A stretch of 64,000 bases of DNA from Odoribacter laneus YIT 12061. GTDB taxonomy: Bacteria; Bacteroidota; Bacteroidia; Bacteroidales; Marinifilaceae. Under the pieces are notes generated by a model. That model ran no database searches. It was not told the DNA's origin and worked only from the letters and a program-made list of their open reading frames with translations. The stretch spans positions 2,221,453 to 2,285,452 of the forward strand of contig NZ_JH594596.1 in assembly GCF_000243215.1 (NCBI RefSeq), read 5' to 3'. Below are positions 7,681 through 17,704 of this stretch, in pieces (position 1 is the first letter of the stretch; the number at the start of each line of letters is the position of its first letter). A program made the translations under genes and the position numbers.

Positions 7681-8571
7681 ATGATCGAATTCAAGCCTAT
7701 AACTTTAGCAGATAAATCTTTAATCACTTCTTATACCTTAGCGTACGCACCTCAGGATTGCGATTTTGCGTTTTCCAACCTATGTGCCTGGCACTTCAGT
7801 AACCAAAGCAGTTATACTGTGATAGACAATAGTCTGGTCGTTCGTTTCCACACAGAGGACAACCGGCTTATTTATTTAATGCCTATCGGTAAGGGGAATC
7901 TGGTACATATTGTTGAGCAATTGGACAAAGAAGCACAAAAGGAAGGTCATCCTTTACGCCTACAAGGGATATATCCGGAAACACAGGAAAAACTAGAAAA
8001 AATTTTTCCCACTCTCTTTGAGTACACCTCTTACCGGGATTTTGCCGATTATGTCTATTTACGGAAAGATTTGGTCGAATTAAAAGGGAAAAATTATCAA
8101 CCCAAGCGGAATCACGTAAACAAATTTACCAAAGAATACTCTTACAGGTATACCCCTCTCACCCCGGAAATGCTCCCCCAATGTTTAGAATTCGAATCCC
8201 GCTGGAGTATCGAACACGACTATGTGGAACAGAACGGTCTGAAAGATGAACGCCGGGCATTGACCTATGCGATCCACCATTATGAAGAACTGAATCTAAC
8301 AGGAGGAGCCATTTGGGTAAACGAAGAAATGGTTGCTTTTACCTTCGGAGCTCCCATCAATCAAAACACTTTCGACATCAACGTAGAAAAAGCCAATATA
8401 CACATTGACGGGGCCTACAGCATCATCAACCGAGAGTTCGCCTCCCACCTTCCCGAACAATATACTTACATTAACCGGGAAGAAGACTTAGGTGTTCCCG
8501 GCTTGCGTCAATCCAAACTTTCCTATCATCCGGCGATTCTTTTGGAAAAATGCATCGCCACAAAAAAATAA
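7681..8571 (+). CDS. DUF2156 (phosphatidylglycerol lysyltransferase C-terminal-like) protein
   Basis: This 296-residue soluble protein begins IEFKPITLADKSLITSYTLAY and contains YQPKRNHVNKFTKEYSYRYTPL near residue 140, then LEFESRWS and a C-terminal YTYINREEDLGVPGLRQSKLSYHP. These blocks are typical of Bacteroidetes DUF2156 proteins, which have the twin GNAT fold of aminoacyl-tRNA-dependent lipid or peptidoglycan transferases (MprF C-terminus, FemX). No membrane segment is present. The next gene, four bases after its stop, is an acetyltransferase of a related fold, so they form one unit. The substrate is unknown. Confidence 0.8.
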   Translation: MIEFKPITLADKSLITSYTLAYAPQDCDFAFSNLCAWHFSNQSSYTVIDNSLVVRFHTEDNRLIYLMPIGKGNLVHIVEQLDKEAQKEGHPLRLQGIYPETQEKLEKIFPTLFEYTSYRDFADYVYLRKDLVELKGKNYQPKRNHVNKFTKEYSYRYTPLTPEMLPQCLEFESRWSIEHDYVEQNGLKDERRALTYAIHHYEELNLTGGAIWVNEEMVAFTFGAPINQNTFDINVEKANIHIDGAYSIINREFASHLPEQYTYINREEDLGVPGLRQSKLSYHPAILLEKCIATKK

Positions 8572-8575
8572 AGTC

Positions 8576-9595
8576 ATGGTTAAAGAGGAAGTGATTCGTT
8601 TATGGCGGATTTGTTTTCAGGATTCAGAAGATTTCATCCGTTTTTATTTCGACAAAAAATACCGGGAAGAAAATACGCTTACCCTGAGCGAAAACGGCCA
8701 AATCGTATCAGCCCTGCAAATGCTTCCCTACCAAATGACATGGAATGGGAATTTGATTCCCGTTTCTTACATCTCCGGAGCCTCCACTCTTCCGGAAGCC
8801 CGCAAAAAAGGATATATGTCCCAACTCCTATCAAAAGCTTTCGGGGTCATGAAAAACCAAAAAATCGCTTTTAGTATATTGATTCCTCAGGAAGACTATC
8901 TGTACGATTATTATGCTAAAACAGGATATGTCCCGGTTTTCGGTTATACTCCGGAGAACTATTATTTACCGGTAAAATATACTCACAAACAGGTAGAAAT
9001 TCTTTCTTCCCAAAAATGTTTTTCTTCGCTGCCGGAGCTTTATTGTTATTTTAATCGGCAGATGTTAAAACGTCCCAATTGTGTCCAACATACTGCAGAA
9101 GATTTCAAAATTATTCTGGAAGATTTATATCTGTCGGGAGGTCATTTAATTTTATTTCGGCATATTTCAGGAGAAATCGGGGGACTGGCTTTTCTTCAGC
9201 CTTTACCGGACAAACTGCACATCAGTGAATTGTTGGCCGACTCTGAAGATGAAAAAAGCGCTTTGCTGAATACAGTGGCAGACCAATGGAACAAGAGTGA
9301 AATCGAATTAAAAACTCCGCCTCGTTCCGGGCATACAATCCGCCGGGGTATGGCCCGCATGATCGATACGTTACAAGTCCTAGGCATCTATGCTCAAACT
9401 CACCCTCACCGGACCATACTTCTTCAGCTAACAGACGAAATAGTGCCTTCAAATAGCGGATTCTATCGTTTAAAAAACGGGTCCGTCTTTCGAACAGATT
9501 CCGAAATACAACGTCCGGACCTGCAACTAGACATCCGAGAATTAACCCAGATGGTATTTAACTATCCGGCTTTTATCAGTCTTATGCTGGATTAA
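8576..9595 (+). CDS. GNAT acetyltransferase with Eis-like C-terminal domain
   Basis: The ATG at 8576 (MVKEEVIRLWRICFQD) follows the DUF2156 stop by 4 nt and gives 339 residues; an earlier in-frame start would overlap the DUF2156 gene deeply. Residues 1-140 are a GNAT domain: SYISGASTLPEARKKGYMSQLL is the beta4-alpha3 acetyl-CoA site with an R/K-x-x-G-like loop. The C-terminal part (about 250-339) resembles the sterol-carrier-like domain of Eis-family N-acetyltransferases. It probably acetylates an amine on a small molecule or protein; the target is unknown. The close spacing with the preceding gene indicates co-expression. Confidence 0.8.
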   Translation: MVKEEVIRLWRICFQDSEDFIRFYFDKKYREENTLTLSENGQIVSALQMLPYQMTWNGNLIPVSYISGASTLPEARKKGYMSQLLSKAFGVMKNQKIAFSILIPQEDYLYDYYAKTGYVPVFGYTPENYYLPVKYTHKQVEILSSQKCFSSLPELYCYFNRQMLKRPNCVQHTAEDFKIILEDLYLSGGHLILFRHISGEIGGLAFLQPLPDKLHISELLADSEDEKSALLNTVADQWNKSEIELKTPPRSGHTIRRGMARMIDTLQVLGIYAQTHPHRTILLQLTDEIVPSNSGFYRLKNGSVFRTDSEIQRPDLQLDIRELTQMVFNYPAFISLMLD

Positions 9596-9692
9596 ACCCC
9601 GGACTAAAAAAAATAAACGGCTCATTTCTTTCTCTTTTTTCCCTAAAGAATGTCCTTAAAACAGAAAGAAAAGGACTTTTTATTGCTAAATA

Positions 9693-9723
9693 TTGTCATT
9701 TTCAGATTAATTGACTATTTTCG
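9693..9723 (+). promoter_or_regulatory. Probable promoter of the DUF349 gene
   Basis: TTG (9693-9695) and TATTTTCG (9716-9723) are 20 nt apart, close to the Bacteroidetes consensus. A start of transcription near 9730 argues against the in-frame ATGs at 9650 and 9731 and favours the ATG at 9764. Confidence 0.45.
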
Positions 9724-9763
9724 TGTGCTAATGGAATCGAGAAATATTAACGGCAGACTAACT

Positions 9764-11608
9764 ATGGACCAAGACAACACGTTACTGAATGAAGGGCTAA
9801 ACAATTCTTCAGAAGTACCAGCCAACGAAGTAAGTGACATCCTTCCTACGGAAGAAAACATTCCTTCAGAAGAAATTAAACCGGAAATTCCGGAAATCAA
9901 TTTCGCTGTTTTAAAAACAGAGGAGATTGTTGCAGAAATGCAAAAGCTCATTGAAACCTGTCCGACGGGGCAAATTAAAGATGTAATGGAGAAGCTCCCG
10001 GAAATTTTTGAAAAACAATACAAGCAGGAATACGAGCAAGCTTTGGCAGATTTCACGGCTGACGGGACTCCTGCAGCAGACTTCAATTACAAAAATGAGA
10101 ATAAAGAAAAGTTTTACGATCTTTATAAACTCTTTAAAGAAAAAAGAATTACTGCCGCAAAGCAGATCGAAGTAGACCGGGAAAAAAATCTTCAGATCAA
10201 GCTCCAGTTGATTGAAGAACTGAAAGAATTGGTACAAAAGGAAGAAGCACTCAATAAAACATTTCAGGAATTCAAAGATATACAAGAACGCTGGAGAAAC
10301 ACAGGCCTTGTTCCCCAAAACCGCGTGAATGATTTACTAGAGACCTATCATCACCACGTAGAAAATTTCTATAATTACATCAAAATCAACAAGGAGTTGA
10401 GAGATTTGGATCTGAAACGAAATCTGGATGCCAAAATCAATTTATGCGAGGAAGCGGAAAAACTGGTGGAAAACAAGGACATCAACGACGCTTTTAAACA
10501 ATTGCAACTCCTCCATACCCGTTGGAAAGAAATTGGTCCTATTCCGAAAGAACAACAAGAACCTGTCTGGGAACGTTTTAAAGCTGCCACGAGTAAAATC
10601 AATGATAGTTACCACAAGTTTTTTGAAAGCCTGAAACAAGAACAGGAAGACAATCTGAAGGTAAAAGAAGAAATTTGCGGAAAAGCGGCCGCAATTGCAG
10701 CTGCGGAATACCAAGGTATCAAGGAATGGAATGCTGCTGCCCAAAACATTATCGAACTCCAGGAAGAATGGAAACATTCCGGAACCGTTCCTCAAAAAGA
10801 ACGCAACCGGGTCTTTAAAACATTCAGGGCTTCCTGTGATACTTTCTTTAACCGGAAACGGGAATTTTACAAACAAATGCTGGAAGAACAGGAAAAGAAT
10901 CTGGAACTGAAAACCAAGCTCTGTGAAAAAGTAGAAGCCATTAAAGACAGTACAGATTGGAAAATTACCACAGATAAAATTATTTCCTATCAAAAAGAAT
11001 GGAAAAAAATAGGTCCTGCTCCCCGGAAATATTCCAACAAAATATGGTTCCGTTTTCGTGCAGCCTGTGACGAATTTTTTAATAACAAGAATGCCCACTT
11101 CAAGAGCATTGATTCCGAACAGGAAAAAAATCTGGAGGCCAAAAAAGCATTAATTGAAGAGGTAAAACAATTCCAACTAGTAGACGATAACGAAGAAAAT
11201 ATCAAAAAACTAAAAGAATTCCAAGCCCGTTGGAATGATATCGGATTTGTACCCATCAAAGAAAAAGAAGCCGTCCAAGAAGAATTCCGAAAAATCATAA
11301 ATACTTATTTTGACAAATTGAATTTGGATGAATTTGATAAAAACCTGGAAAAATACAGGGCTAAAATCAATTCTCTGGACAGCAGCGAAAATAAAGAATT
11401 CAAAATTATCAACGAACGGGAAAAGTTGATTGTCAAAATTCGGCAACTAGAGAATGACATCCATACCTGGGAAAACAATATCGGGTTTATTGCAAAATCC
11501 AACAAATCCGAAGGTCTTATCCGGGAGTTAACGTCTAAGATAGAAAAAACCAAACAGCGATTAGCTTTATTGCAGGAAAAATTAAAGGCGATTGACAGCC
11601 TGATTTAA
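9764..11608 (+). CDS. DUF349-repeat coiled-coil protein
   Basis: This is an almost entirely helical, highly charged protein of about 614 residues from the ATG at 9764; ATGs at 9731 and 9650 are in frame, but a promoter-like sequence covers them. It contains at least five repeats with the DUF349 signature in which a tryptophan-rich helix (e.g. LLHTRWKEIGPIPKEQQEPVWERFKAA) is followed by a helix ending in FF or FYN. Such proteins are widespread in Bacteroidetes and of unknown function. No signal peptide or membrane helix is present, so it is cytosolic. It is followed by a terminator and then by pyrG with its own promoter. Confidence 0.85.
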   Translation: MDQDNTLLNEGLNNSSEVPANEVSDILPTEENIPSEEIKPEIPEINFAVLKTEEIVAEMQKLIETCPTGQIKDVMEKLPEIFEKQYKQEYEQALADFTADGTPAADFNYKNENKEKFYDLYKLFKEKRITAAKQIEVDREKNLQIKLQLIEELKELVQKEEALNKTFQEFKDIQERWRNTGLVPQNRVNDLLETYHHHVENFYNYIKINKELRDLDLKRNLDAKINLCEEAEKLVENKDINDAFKQLQLLHTRWKEIGPIPKEQQEPVWERFKAATSKINDSYHKFFESLKQEQEDNLKVKEEICGKAAAIAAAEYQGIKEWNAAAQNIIELQEEWKHSGTVPQKERNRVFKTFRASCDTFFNRKREFYKQMLEEQEKNLELKTKLCEKVEAIKDSTDWKITTDKIISYQKEWKKIGPAPRKYSNKIWFRFRAACDEFFNNKNAHFKSIDSEQEKNLEAKKALIEEVKQFQLVDDNEENIKKLKEFQARWNDIGFVPIKEKEAVQEEFRKIINTYFDKLNLDEFDKNLEKYRAKINSLDSSENKEFKIINEREKLIVKIRQLENDIHTWENNIGFIAKSNKSEGLIRELTSKIEKTKQRLALLQEKLKAIDSLI

Positions 11609-11626
11609 TACTCATAAAAAATTTCC

Positions 11627-11665
11627 AATCCCTAAGGTTCTCTTTCGGCTTTAGGGATTTTTCAT
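11627..11665 (+). terminator. Intrinsic terminator after the DUF349 gene
   Basis: AATCCCTAA (11627-11635) pairs with TTAGGGATT (11651-11659), and the right arm leads into a T-rich tract. It lies 19 nt after the DUF349 stop and before the pyrG promoter. Confidence 0.8.
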
Positions 11666-11672
11666 TTTTTAA

Positions 11673-13367
<1,695 letters not shown>

Positions 13368-13414
13368 TAAAAAGCTAAAAATAAAATCGTAAATCAAAAA
13401 TAGTAAGTCAATAT

Positions 13415-15247
13415 ATGGATAGAAATACAATCGTCGGTTTAGTACTTATTTTTGTCATTCTGATCGGGTTCTCCTATCTTACCCGGCCAAATGAAGAACA
13501 ATTAAAAAGGATACAGGAACAACGGGATTCCATTGCCCGGGTCGAAGCAGAAAGAATGGCATTAGCTGCCCAACAGGAAAAAAAAGATTTTGAATTAAGC
13601 CAAGAAACGGATTCGTTGAAACCCCTGTCTCCGACAGTGTTTGTGCAAGACAGCCTGAAGGAAGAAATTATTACACTGGAAAACAATAAAATTCGTCTAC
13701 AACTCAGTACCCAAGGAGGACGTATCGTCAATGTCGACTTAAAAGAATATTTTACACACGATTCCCTGCCTCTGATCTTATGGAAAGCGGATAAAAGCAC
13801 TTTCGGCCTGAACTTTTATGCCCAAAACAAACAGATCAACACAGAGGAATTTCTTTTTGTTCCGAATACGACAGAAACTGTTCTCAATGCAACAGAAAGT
13901 GAAAAAACATTGTCTCTGAAACTCTTTTCAGGGGAAAACAAATACATCGAATTTATATACAAACTGGCACCGGACAGTTATATGGCAGATTTCAGTATCC
14001 GCACACACAATATGAACGATGTCATCGCTTCCAATTCTTCTTTCCTGACCTTATTCTGGGGAGTCGATATGCCGCAACTGGAAAAGAGCAAGGATTTCGA
14101 AAACCGTTATACAGGAGTTTACTATGATTTTTTAAGCGACGATGTAGAAAACATGTCTACAACCTCCAACGAAAAAGAAACGTTATCTACTAAAATCAAA
14201 TGGGTCGCTTTCAAACAACAGTTTTTTTCTTCCATATTGATCGCTCAGGACGCTTTTACGGATGTTGCCCTTTCTTCAGATATCAGCAACGAACCGGGAT
14301 ACCTGAAAAAAGTCTATGCAGAAATTCCTTTAGCTTATTCCGGGAATAACAATGAAACATATAACATGCAATTCTTTTTCGGACCGAATTCTTATCCCAT
14401 TCTGAAAGAATACGGGGCGGATATTGAATTACCGAAACTGGTCAATCTGGGTTGGAAATGGGTGGCTTGGTTTAACCGTTATGTCGTTATTCCCCTGTTC
14501 AACTTTTTGGAAAACCATGTCACCGGTAACTATGGACTGATCATCCTGCTGCTGACGTTAATTATCAAACTGGTGCTGTTTCCCCTTACCTACAAATCTT
14601 ATCTGTCACAGGCTAAGATGAGGGTATTAAAGCCTCAGATCGACGAAATCAATAAAAAATACCCCAAAGAAAAAGCTCTTGAACGGCAGAAGGCAACCAT
14701 GGCGCTTTACAAACGAGCGGGAGTAAATCCGATGGGGGGATGCCTGCCCATGTTGTTACAAATGCCGATATTGATTGCGCTTTTCTGGTTCTTCCCGGGA
14801 GCGATTGAACTCCGGCAAAAGAGTTTCCTTTGGGCTACAGACCTAGCTTCTTACGATTCGATTGCTACTCTCCCCTTCTCTATACCTTTCTACGGGGACC
14901 ACGTCAGTCTGTTCTGCTTACTCATGACAGCAGTCAATATCATCTATATGGTCATGAACAATAAAAATCAACCCCAGAACGAACAGATGAAAGGCATGCA
15001 GACAATGATGTATATCATGCCTATTATGTTCCTATTCATTTTTAACAGCTATTCTTCGGGATTGAGTTATTATTATTTCGTCGCTACACTGATCACAATT
15101 CTGCAAACTTGGCTGATCCGTCGTTATGTAAACGATGAAAAATTGCTCAAGCAAATCGAATTAGCAAAAACAAAACCGGTAAAAAAATCAAAATTTCAGG
15201 AACGACTGGAACAAATGCAAAAAATGCAAGAACAAAAAAGAAGATAA
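13415..15247 (+). CDS. yidC: Membrane protein insertase YidC
   Basis: YidC inserts and folds inner-membrane proteins, alone or with SecYEG. At 610 residues it has the Gram-negative form: TM1 (residues 5-22, IVGLVLIFVILIGFSYL), a large periplasmic beta-sandwich (about 60-335), then the conserved core with LGWKWVAWFNRYVVIPLFNFL, NYGLIILLLTLIIKLVLFPLTYKSYLSQAKMR, PMGGCLPMLLQMPILIALFWFF and the last helices around 500-575. The C-terminus is lysine-rich, as expected for ribosome contact. It lies behind pyrG and ahead of a strong hairpin terminator, a common Bacteroidetes arrangement. Confidence 0.97.
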   Translation: MDRNTIVGLVLIFVILIGFSYLTRPNEEQLKRIQEQRDSIARVEAERMALAAQQEKKDFELSQETDSLKPLSPTVFVQDSLKEEIITLENNKIRLQLSTQGGRIVNVDLKEYFTHDSLPLILWKADKSTFGLNFYAQNKQINTEEFLFVPNTTETVLNATESEKTLSLKLFSGENKYIEFIYKLAPDSYMADFSIRTHNMNDVIASNSSFLTLFWGVDMPQLEKSKDFENRYTGVYYDFLSDDVENMSTTSNEKETLSTKIKWVAFKQQFFSSILIAQDAFTDVALSSDISNEPGYLKKVYAEIPLAYSGNNNETYNMQFFFGPNSYPILKEYGADIELPKLVNLGWKWVAWFNRYVVIPLFNFLENHVTGNYGLIILLLTLIIKLVLFPLTYKSYLSQAKMRVLKPQIDEINKKYPKEKALERQKATMALYKRAGVNPMGGCLPMLLQMPILIALFWFFPGAIELRQKSFLWATDLASYDSIATLPFSIPFYGDHVSLFCLLMTAVNIIYMVMNNKNQPQNEQMKGMQTMMYIMPIMFLFIFNSYSSGLSYYYFVATLITILQTWLIRRYVNDEKLLKQIELAKTKPVKKSKFQERLEQMQKMQEQKRR

Positions 15248-15321
15248 ATCCGAAAGAAAACTGTCTCCAAAAGTAAAATTTCGCTTTTAAAGAGTAGTGT
15301 TTTTTCAGGTAATCAAGATTA

Positions 15322-15356
15322 ATCGACTTAACTTGTAATGAGTTAAGTCGATTTTG
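15322..15356 (+). terminator. Intrinsic terminator after yidC
   Basis: ATCGACTTAACT (15322-15333) and AGTTAAGTCGAT (15341-15352) form a perfect 12-bp stem with a 7-nt loop, followed by a short T-run. Confidence 0.8.
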
Positions 15357-15517
15357 TATTCCCTTGAATATTTTTACGACCATAAGACCTAACAGCCGAA
15401 ACGAAGGAATTCCTCAAATAAAAATCCCGCTCTTCCTTAACCGGCTTTCGTAATTAACGTCCTGCTGATAGACTAAACTTCGAAGCTGAAAAAAATCTTA
15501 TAAAATTTATAAAATAA

Positions 15518-15549
15518 TTTGGTTTATAATATAAACTAGTTTATATTTG
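15518..15549 (+). promoter_or_regulatory. Promoter overlapped by a 20-bp palindromic operator
   Basis: TTTG (15518-15521) and TATATTTG (15542-15549) are spaced by 20 nt, a textbook Bacteroidetes promoter. Between and over them runs a perfect palindrome, AATATAAACTAGTTTATATT (15528-15547). The half-site GTTTATA in fact occurs three times in alternating orientation (15522-15528, 15530-15536 inverted, 15539-15545). A regulator bound here would block the -7 element. The obvious candidate is the winged-helix protein encoded second in the operon (16265-16555), which would make the operon autoregulated; that link is inferred. Confidence 0.75.
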
Positions 15550-15663
15550 CATCATAAAATAATTACAAATACGAAATTTACAACATAGAAAAGCACGTCC
15601 GATTGGGAAAAACACCGATTCTCCAGCGGGATTTAATAGAAAAAATTCTAATCTTAAATAATT

Positions 15664-16272
15664 ATGGAAAACAAAAAATTAAATGAAAAAGAAAGTTTGG
15701 AGCTTATCGCCCGAATGATCCGCAACACACATGAAAATCTGGAAACCAGAGGTGGAAAATCTATGCTGGTGAATGGGTACACGACCTTTCTCACCTCTAT
15801 TGTCATTTATTTCCTTGTGGGATACACACACAATCCTTATTATCATCTTTTGTGGTTTATCATTCCTGTCGTCGGAATAATCTGGAAATATATTGATAAA
15901 CGTTCGCATCCCCAAAAAGTAACCACCTATATCGACCGGGTTGTCGGATACGTATGGATGGTCGCTGGCATTATTGTGTGGCTGTCTGCTTGTGCGGCTT
16001 TTTTCTCTGTTTTCAGCATGTTACCTATCTTATTTGTAGTCGCTTTAATGATCAACACAGCAACGATAATCACCGGTCTGGTCATAAAATTCAAGGCCCT
16101 TACCATCGGAGGGTCCGCAGGTATTCTCCTGAGTTTTTCCTTGCTCATTATTTTCGGCCTTAAGAGTATATTAATCTTTGCCCTTATCTTTTTACTCTGT
16201 ATGATCATTCCGGGGCATATCTTGCAATATGCTGAAAAGAAGAAACGTTTAAAATCAAGAGCATATGTTTAA
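15664..16272 (+). CDS. Multi-pass membrane protein paired with a winged-helix regulator
   Basis: This 202-residue protein has a cytoplasmic N-terminus (NEKESLELIARMIRNTHENLETRGGK) followed by about six hydrophobic helices between residues 38 and 190 and a basic C-terminus. I do not recognise a named family, but the arrangement of an LELI-type helical leader plus membrane domain directly before a small winged-helix regulator is seen in other Bacteroidetes. Its stop overlaps the regulator gene by 8 nt, so the two are co-translated. It may sense or tether the regulator; this is inference only. It is first in a cluster that ends in a TonB-dependent receptor. Confidence 0.72.
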   Translation: MENKKLNEKESLELIARMIRNTHENLETRGGKSMLVNGYTTFLTSIVIYFLVGYTHNPYYHLLWFIIPVVGIIWKYIDKRSHPQKVTTYIDRVVGYVWMVAGIIVWLSACAAFFSVFSMLPILFVVALMINTATIITGLVIKFKALTIGGSAGILLSFSLLIIFGLKSILIFALIFLLCMIIPGHILQYAEKKKRLKSRAYV

Positions 16273-16555
16273 AGAATTGGATCCTTTGCTGCATTCGGAA
16301 TTACGGCTAGCCGTCATGTCGATTCTGATTTCGGTAGAAGAAGCTGACTTTGTCTTTATTAAAGAACAGACAAAAGCTACCTCAGGCAATCTCAGCGTTC
16401 AAATCGACAAACTCAGTAAAGCCGGATATATCGAAATTACCAAAACTTTCAAAGGTAAAATGCCTCAGACACTTTGCCGTCTTACCCCAATCGGCAGGCA
16501 AGCCTTTGAAAATTATATAGAAGCTCTGAAAAGTTATATCGGGAACATCGGATAA
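16265..16555 (+). CDS. Winged-helix transcriptional regulator (MarR/ArsR-like, HTH_34 type)
   Basis: This is a compact 96-residue DNA-binding protein. LDPLLHSELRLAVMSILISVEEADFVFIKEQTKATSGNLSVQIDKLSKAGYIEITKTFKGKMPQTLCRLTPIGRQAF shows the helix-turn-helix (TSGNLSVQIDKL as recognition helix), the beta-wing (KGKMPQTLCRLT) and a final dimerisation helix. It has no ligand domain. The gene overlaps the membrane-protein gene by 8 nt. The palindrome at the operon promoter (15528-15547) has the size and symmetry for a dimer of this kind of protein, so autoregulation is likely. Confidence 0.87.
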   Translation: MFKELDPLLHSELRLAVMSILISVEEADFVFIKEQTKATSGNLSVQIDKLSKAGYIEITKTFKGKMPQTLCRLTPIGRQAFENYIEALKSYIGNIG

Positions 16556-16597
16556 AAAGCAAGCCTTAAAATATAACATATTACGAATCAATTAATT

Positions 16598-17524
16598 ATG
16601 AAAAAATTTTTCATCATTTTAGGAATGCTGTGCTTTTATGCAAACGCATCAGCCCAATACGACAATCAATTTTATCATCCACAAAAAGATTGGATACCCT
16701 GTCATTTGCCGGTATATGAAGAAATTTATTTCCATCCACAAACGGATACGCTACATTCTCTCTTATGCAAACCGCAGGGAAAGCCCAAAGCCACTTTATT
16801 CTATATTCACGGTAATTCTGGGAATATTTCCTATCATTCCGGCCTTATCAACACTTTCGTGAAAGCCGGCTTTCAGGTATTTATCGCCGATTTCCGGGGA
16901 TATGGGAAATCCTCCGGACATCCTACTCATCTCAATATTGCCGCTGACGGTCAACTTATACTGGATTCTCTCTTAAAACGTCCGGATGTAGAAAATACTA
17001 CCTTCATCCTTTACGGAGCTTCTATCGGAACACAACTCGCAACAAAATTAGCAAAAGACAATCAGGACAAAATCGACGCTCTGGTCCTAGAAGGCGGCAT
17101 GAGTTCCTTTGCTGATATTGCATTACAAAGTATACCGGAAGAACAACGGGAAATGGCGCGGCCTTTTCTGATCTTCCCTTATTCTGCCAAAACGGACATC
17201 ACTGCCATCAATCGCCTTCCAAAACTCATTATTCACAGCCCGGATGACGAAACGGTTCCTTATCGTCAGGCACAGGAAGTATTCCAAAAAGCTCCGGAAC
17301 CTAAATATTTTCTGCAAAGCCGGGGAAAACATCTAGAAGCCATAAAAATAGAACCAGATACAATTATCAAAGCCATTCAAAATCTTATTCAACTTAAAAA
17401 AGAAAACGATGAAAACCACTCCAAATTTATCACACAAATTACAAGTAAGGTTATTTTACCGGCAGCTGTTCACTTATGTTGTCATGATGCTGTTTCTCCT
17501 GTTTATCAATTATATCTGTTATAA
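16598..17524 (+). CDS. Secreted alpha/beta hydrolase, with odd overlapping C-terminus
   Basis: A signal peptide (MKKFFIILGMLCFYANASAQ) leads an alpha/beta-hydrolase fold: oxyanion loop YIHGNSGN, nucleophile elbow LYGASIGTQLA (Ser near residue 149), acid HSPDDETVPY and base His in SRGKHLEAI. It is probably a periplasmic or envelope esterase or peptidase of the BEM46/YfhR type. The expected end is near IQNLIQLKKENDE, but the frame continues about 38 residues through the start of the next gene (from 17409) with unnatural composition. One base more or less in the A6 run at 17396-17401 could restore a TGA overlapping the next ATG; see findings. Confidence 0.85.
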   Translation: MKKFFIILGMLCFYANASAQYDNQFYHPQKDWIPCHLPVYEEIYFHPQTDTLHSLLCKPQGKPKATLFYIHGNSGNISYHSGLINTFVKAGFQVFIADFRGYGKSSGHPTHLNIAADGQLILDSLLKRPDVENTTFILYGASIGTQLATKLAKDNQDKIDALVLEGGMSSFADIALQSIPEEQREMARPFLIFPYSAKTDITAINRLPKLIIHSPDDETVPYRQAQEVFQKAPEPKYFLQSRGKHLEAIKIEPDTIIKAIQNLIQLKKENDENHSKFITQITSKVILPAAVHLCCHDAVSPVYQLYLL

Positions 17525-17630
17525 CGGATATTGGTGGGTAGTCTGGCCGGCAGCCGGTTGGGGAATAAGTCTCCTCTTTCAGTCCGTCAACGTCTTTTTA
17601 CCCTTAAACAAAGAAGAAGAACAAATCTGA
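17409..17630 (+). CDS. Small 2TM-domain membrane protein
   Basis: This is a 73-residue protein with a polar start (MKTTPNLSHKLQVRLFYRQLF), two hydrophobic helices (FTYVVMMLFLLFINYI and WWVVWPAAGWGISLLFQSVNVF) and an acidic tail. The tryptophan-rich second helix entry and PAAGWGI are typical of the 2TM domain found in small Bacteroidetes proteins and histidine kinases. Its first 116 nt overlap the 3' end of the hydrolase frame, which is unusual. Its function is unknown; its position suggests it belongs to the same operon. Confidence 0.75.
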   Translation: MKTTPNLSHKLQVRLFYRQLFTYVVMMLFLLFINYICYNGYWWVVWPAAGWGISLLFQSVNVFLPLNKEEEQI

Positions 17631-17704
17631 AAAACGGATTTTTATAAAGACCGTCTTCGATTTTAAAATCTCTATTTATTTCATTATTACTAAATCCAAA
17701 TGCC

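Larger units (their letters stand above)
15248..15663. other. Intergenic region: terminator, then palindrome-promoter
   Basis: These 416 bases hold no gene. They contain a hairpin terminator (15322-15356) closing yidC and a promoter/operator (15518-15549) opening the next cluster, whose 5' leader would be about 108 nt long. Confidence 0.7.

Noticed and set aside
10442-11098. Minus-strand open frame of 218 codons in the DUF349 gene
   Set aside because: Phe-rich shadow of the repeats on the coding strand.
17394-17403. Programmed -1 frameshift at the A6G stretch of the hydrolase gene
   Set aside because: The heptamer AAAAAAG is not in the X-XXY-YYZ phase of the reading frame and no stimulatory hairpin is visible, so an indel or sequence error is simpler.
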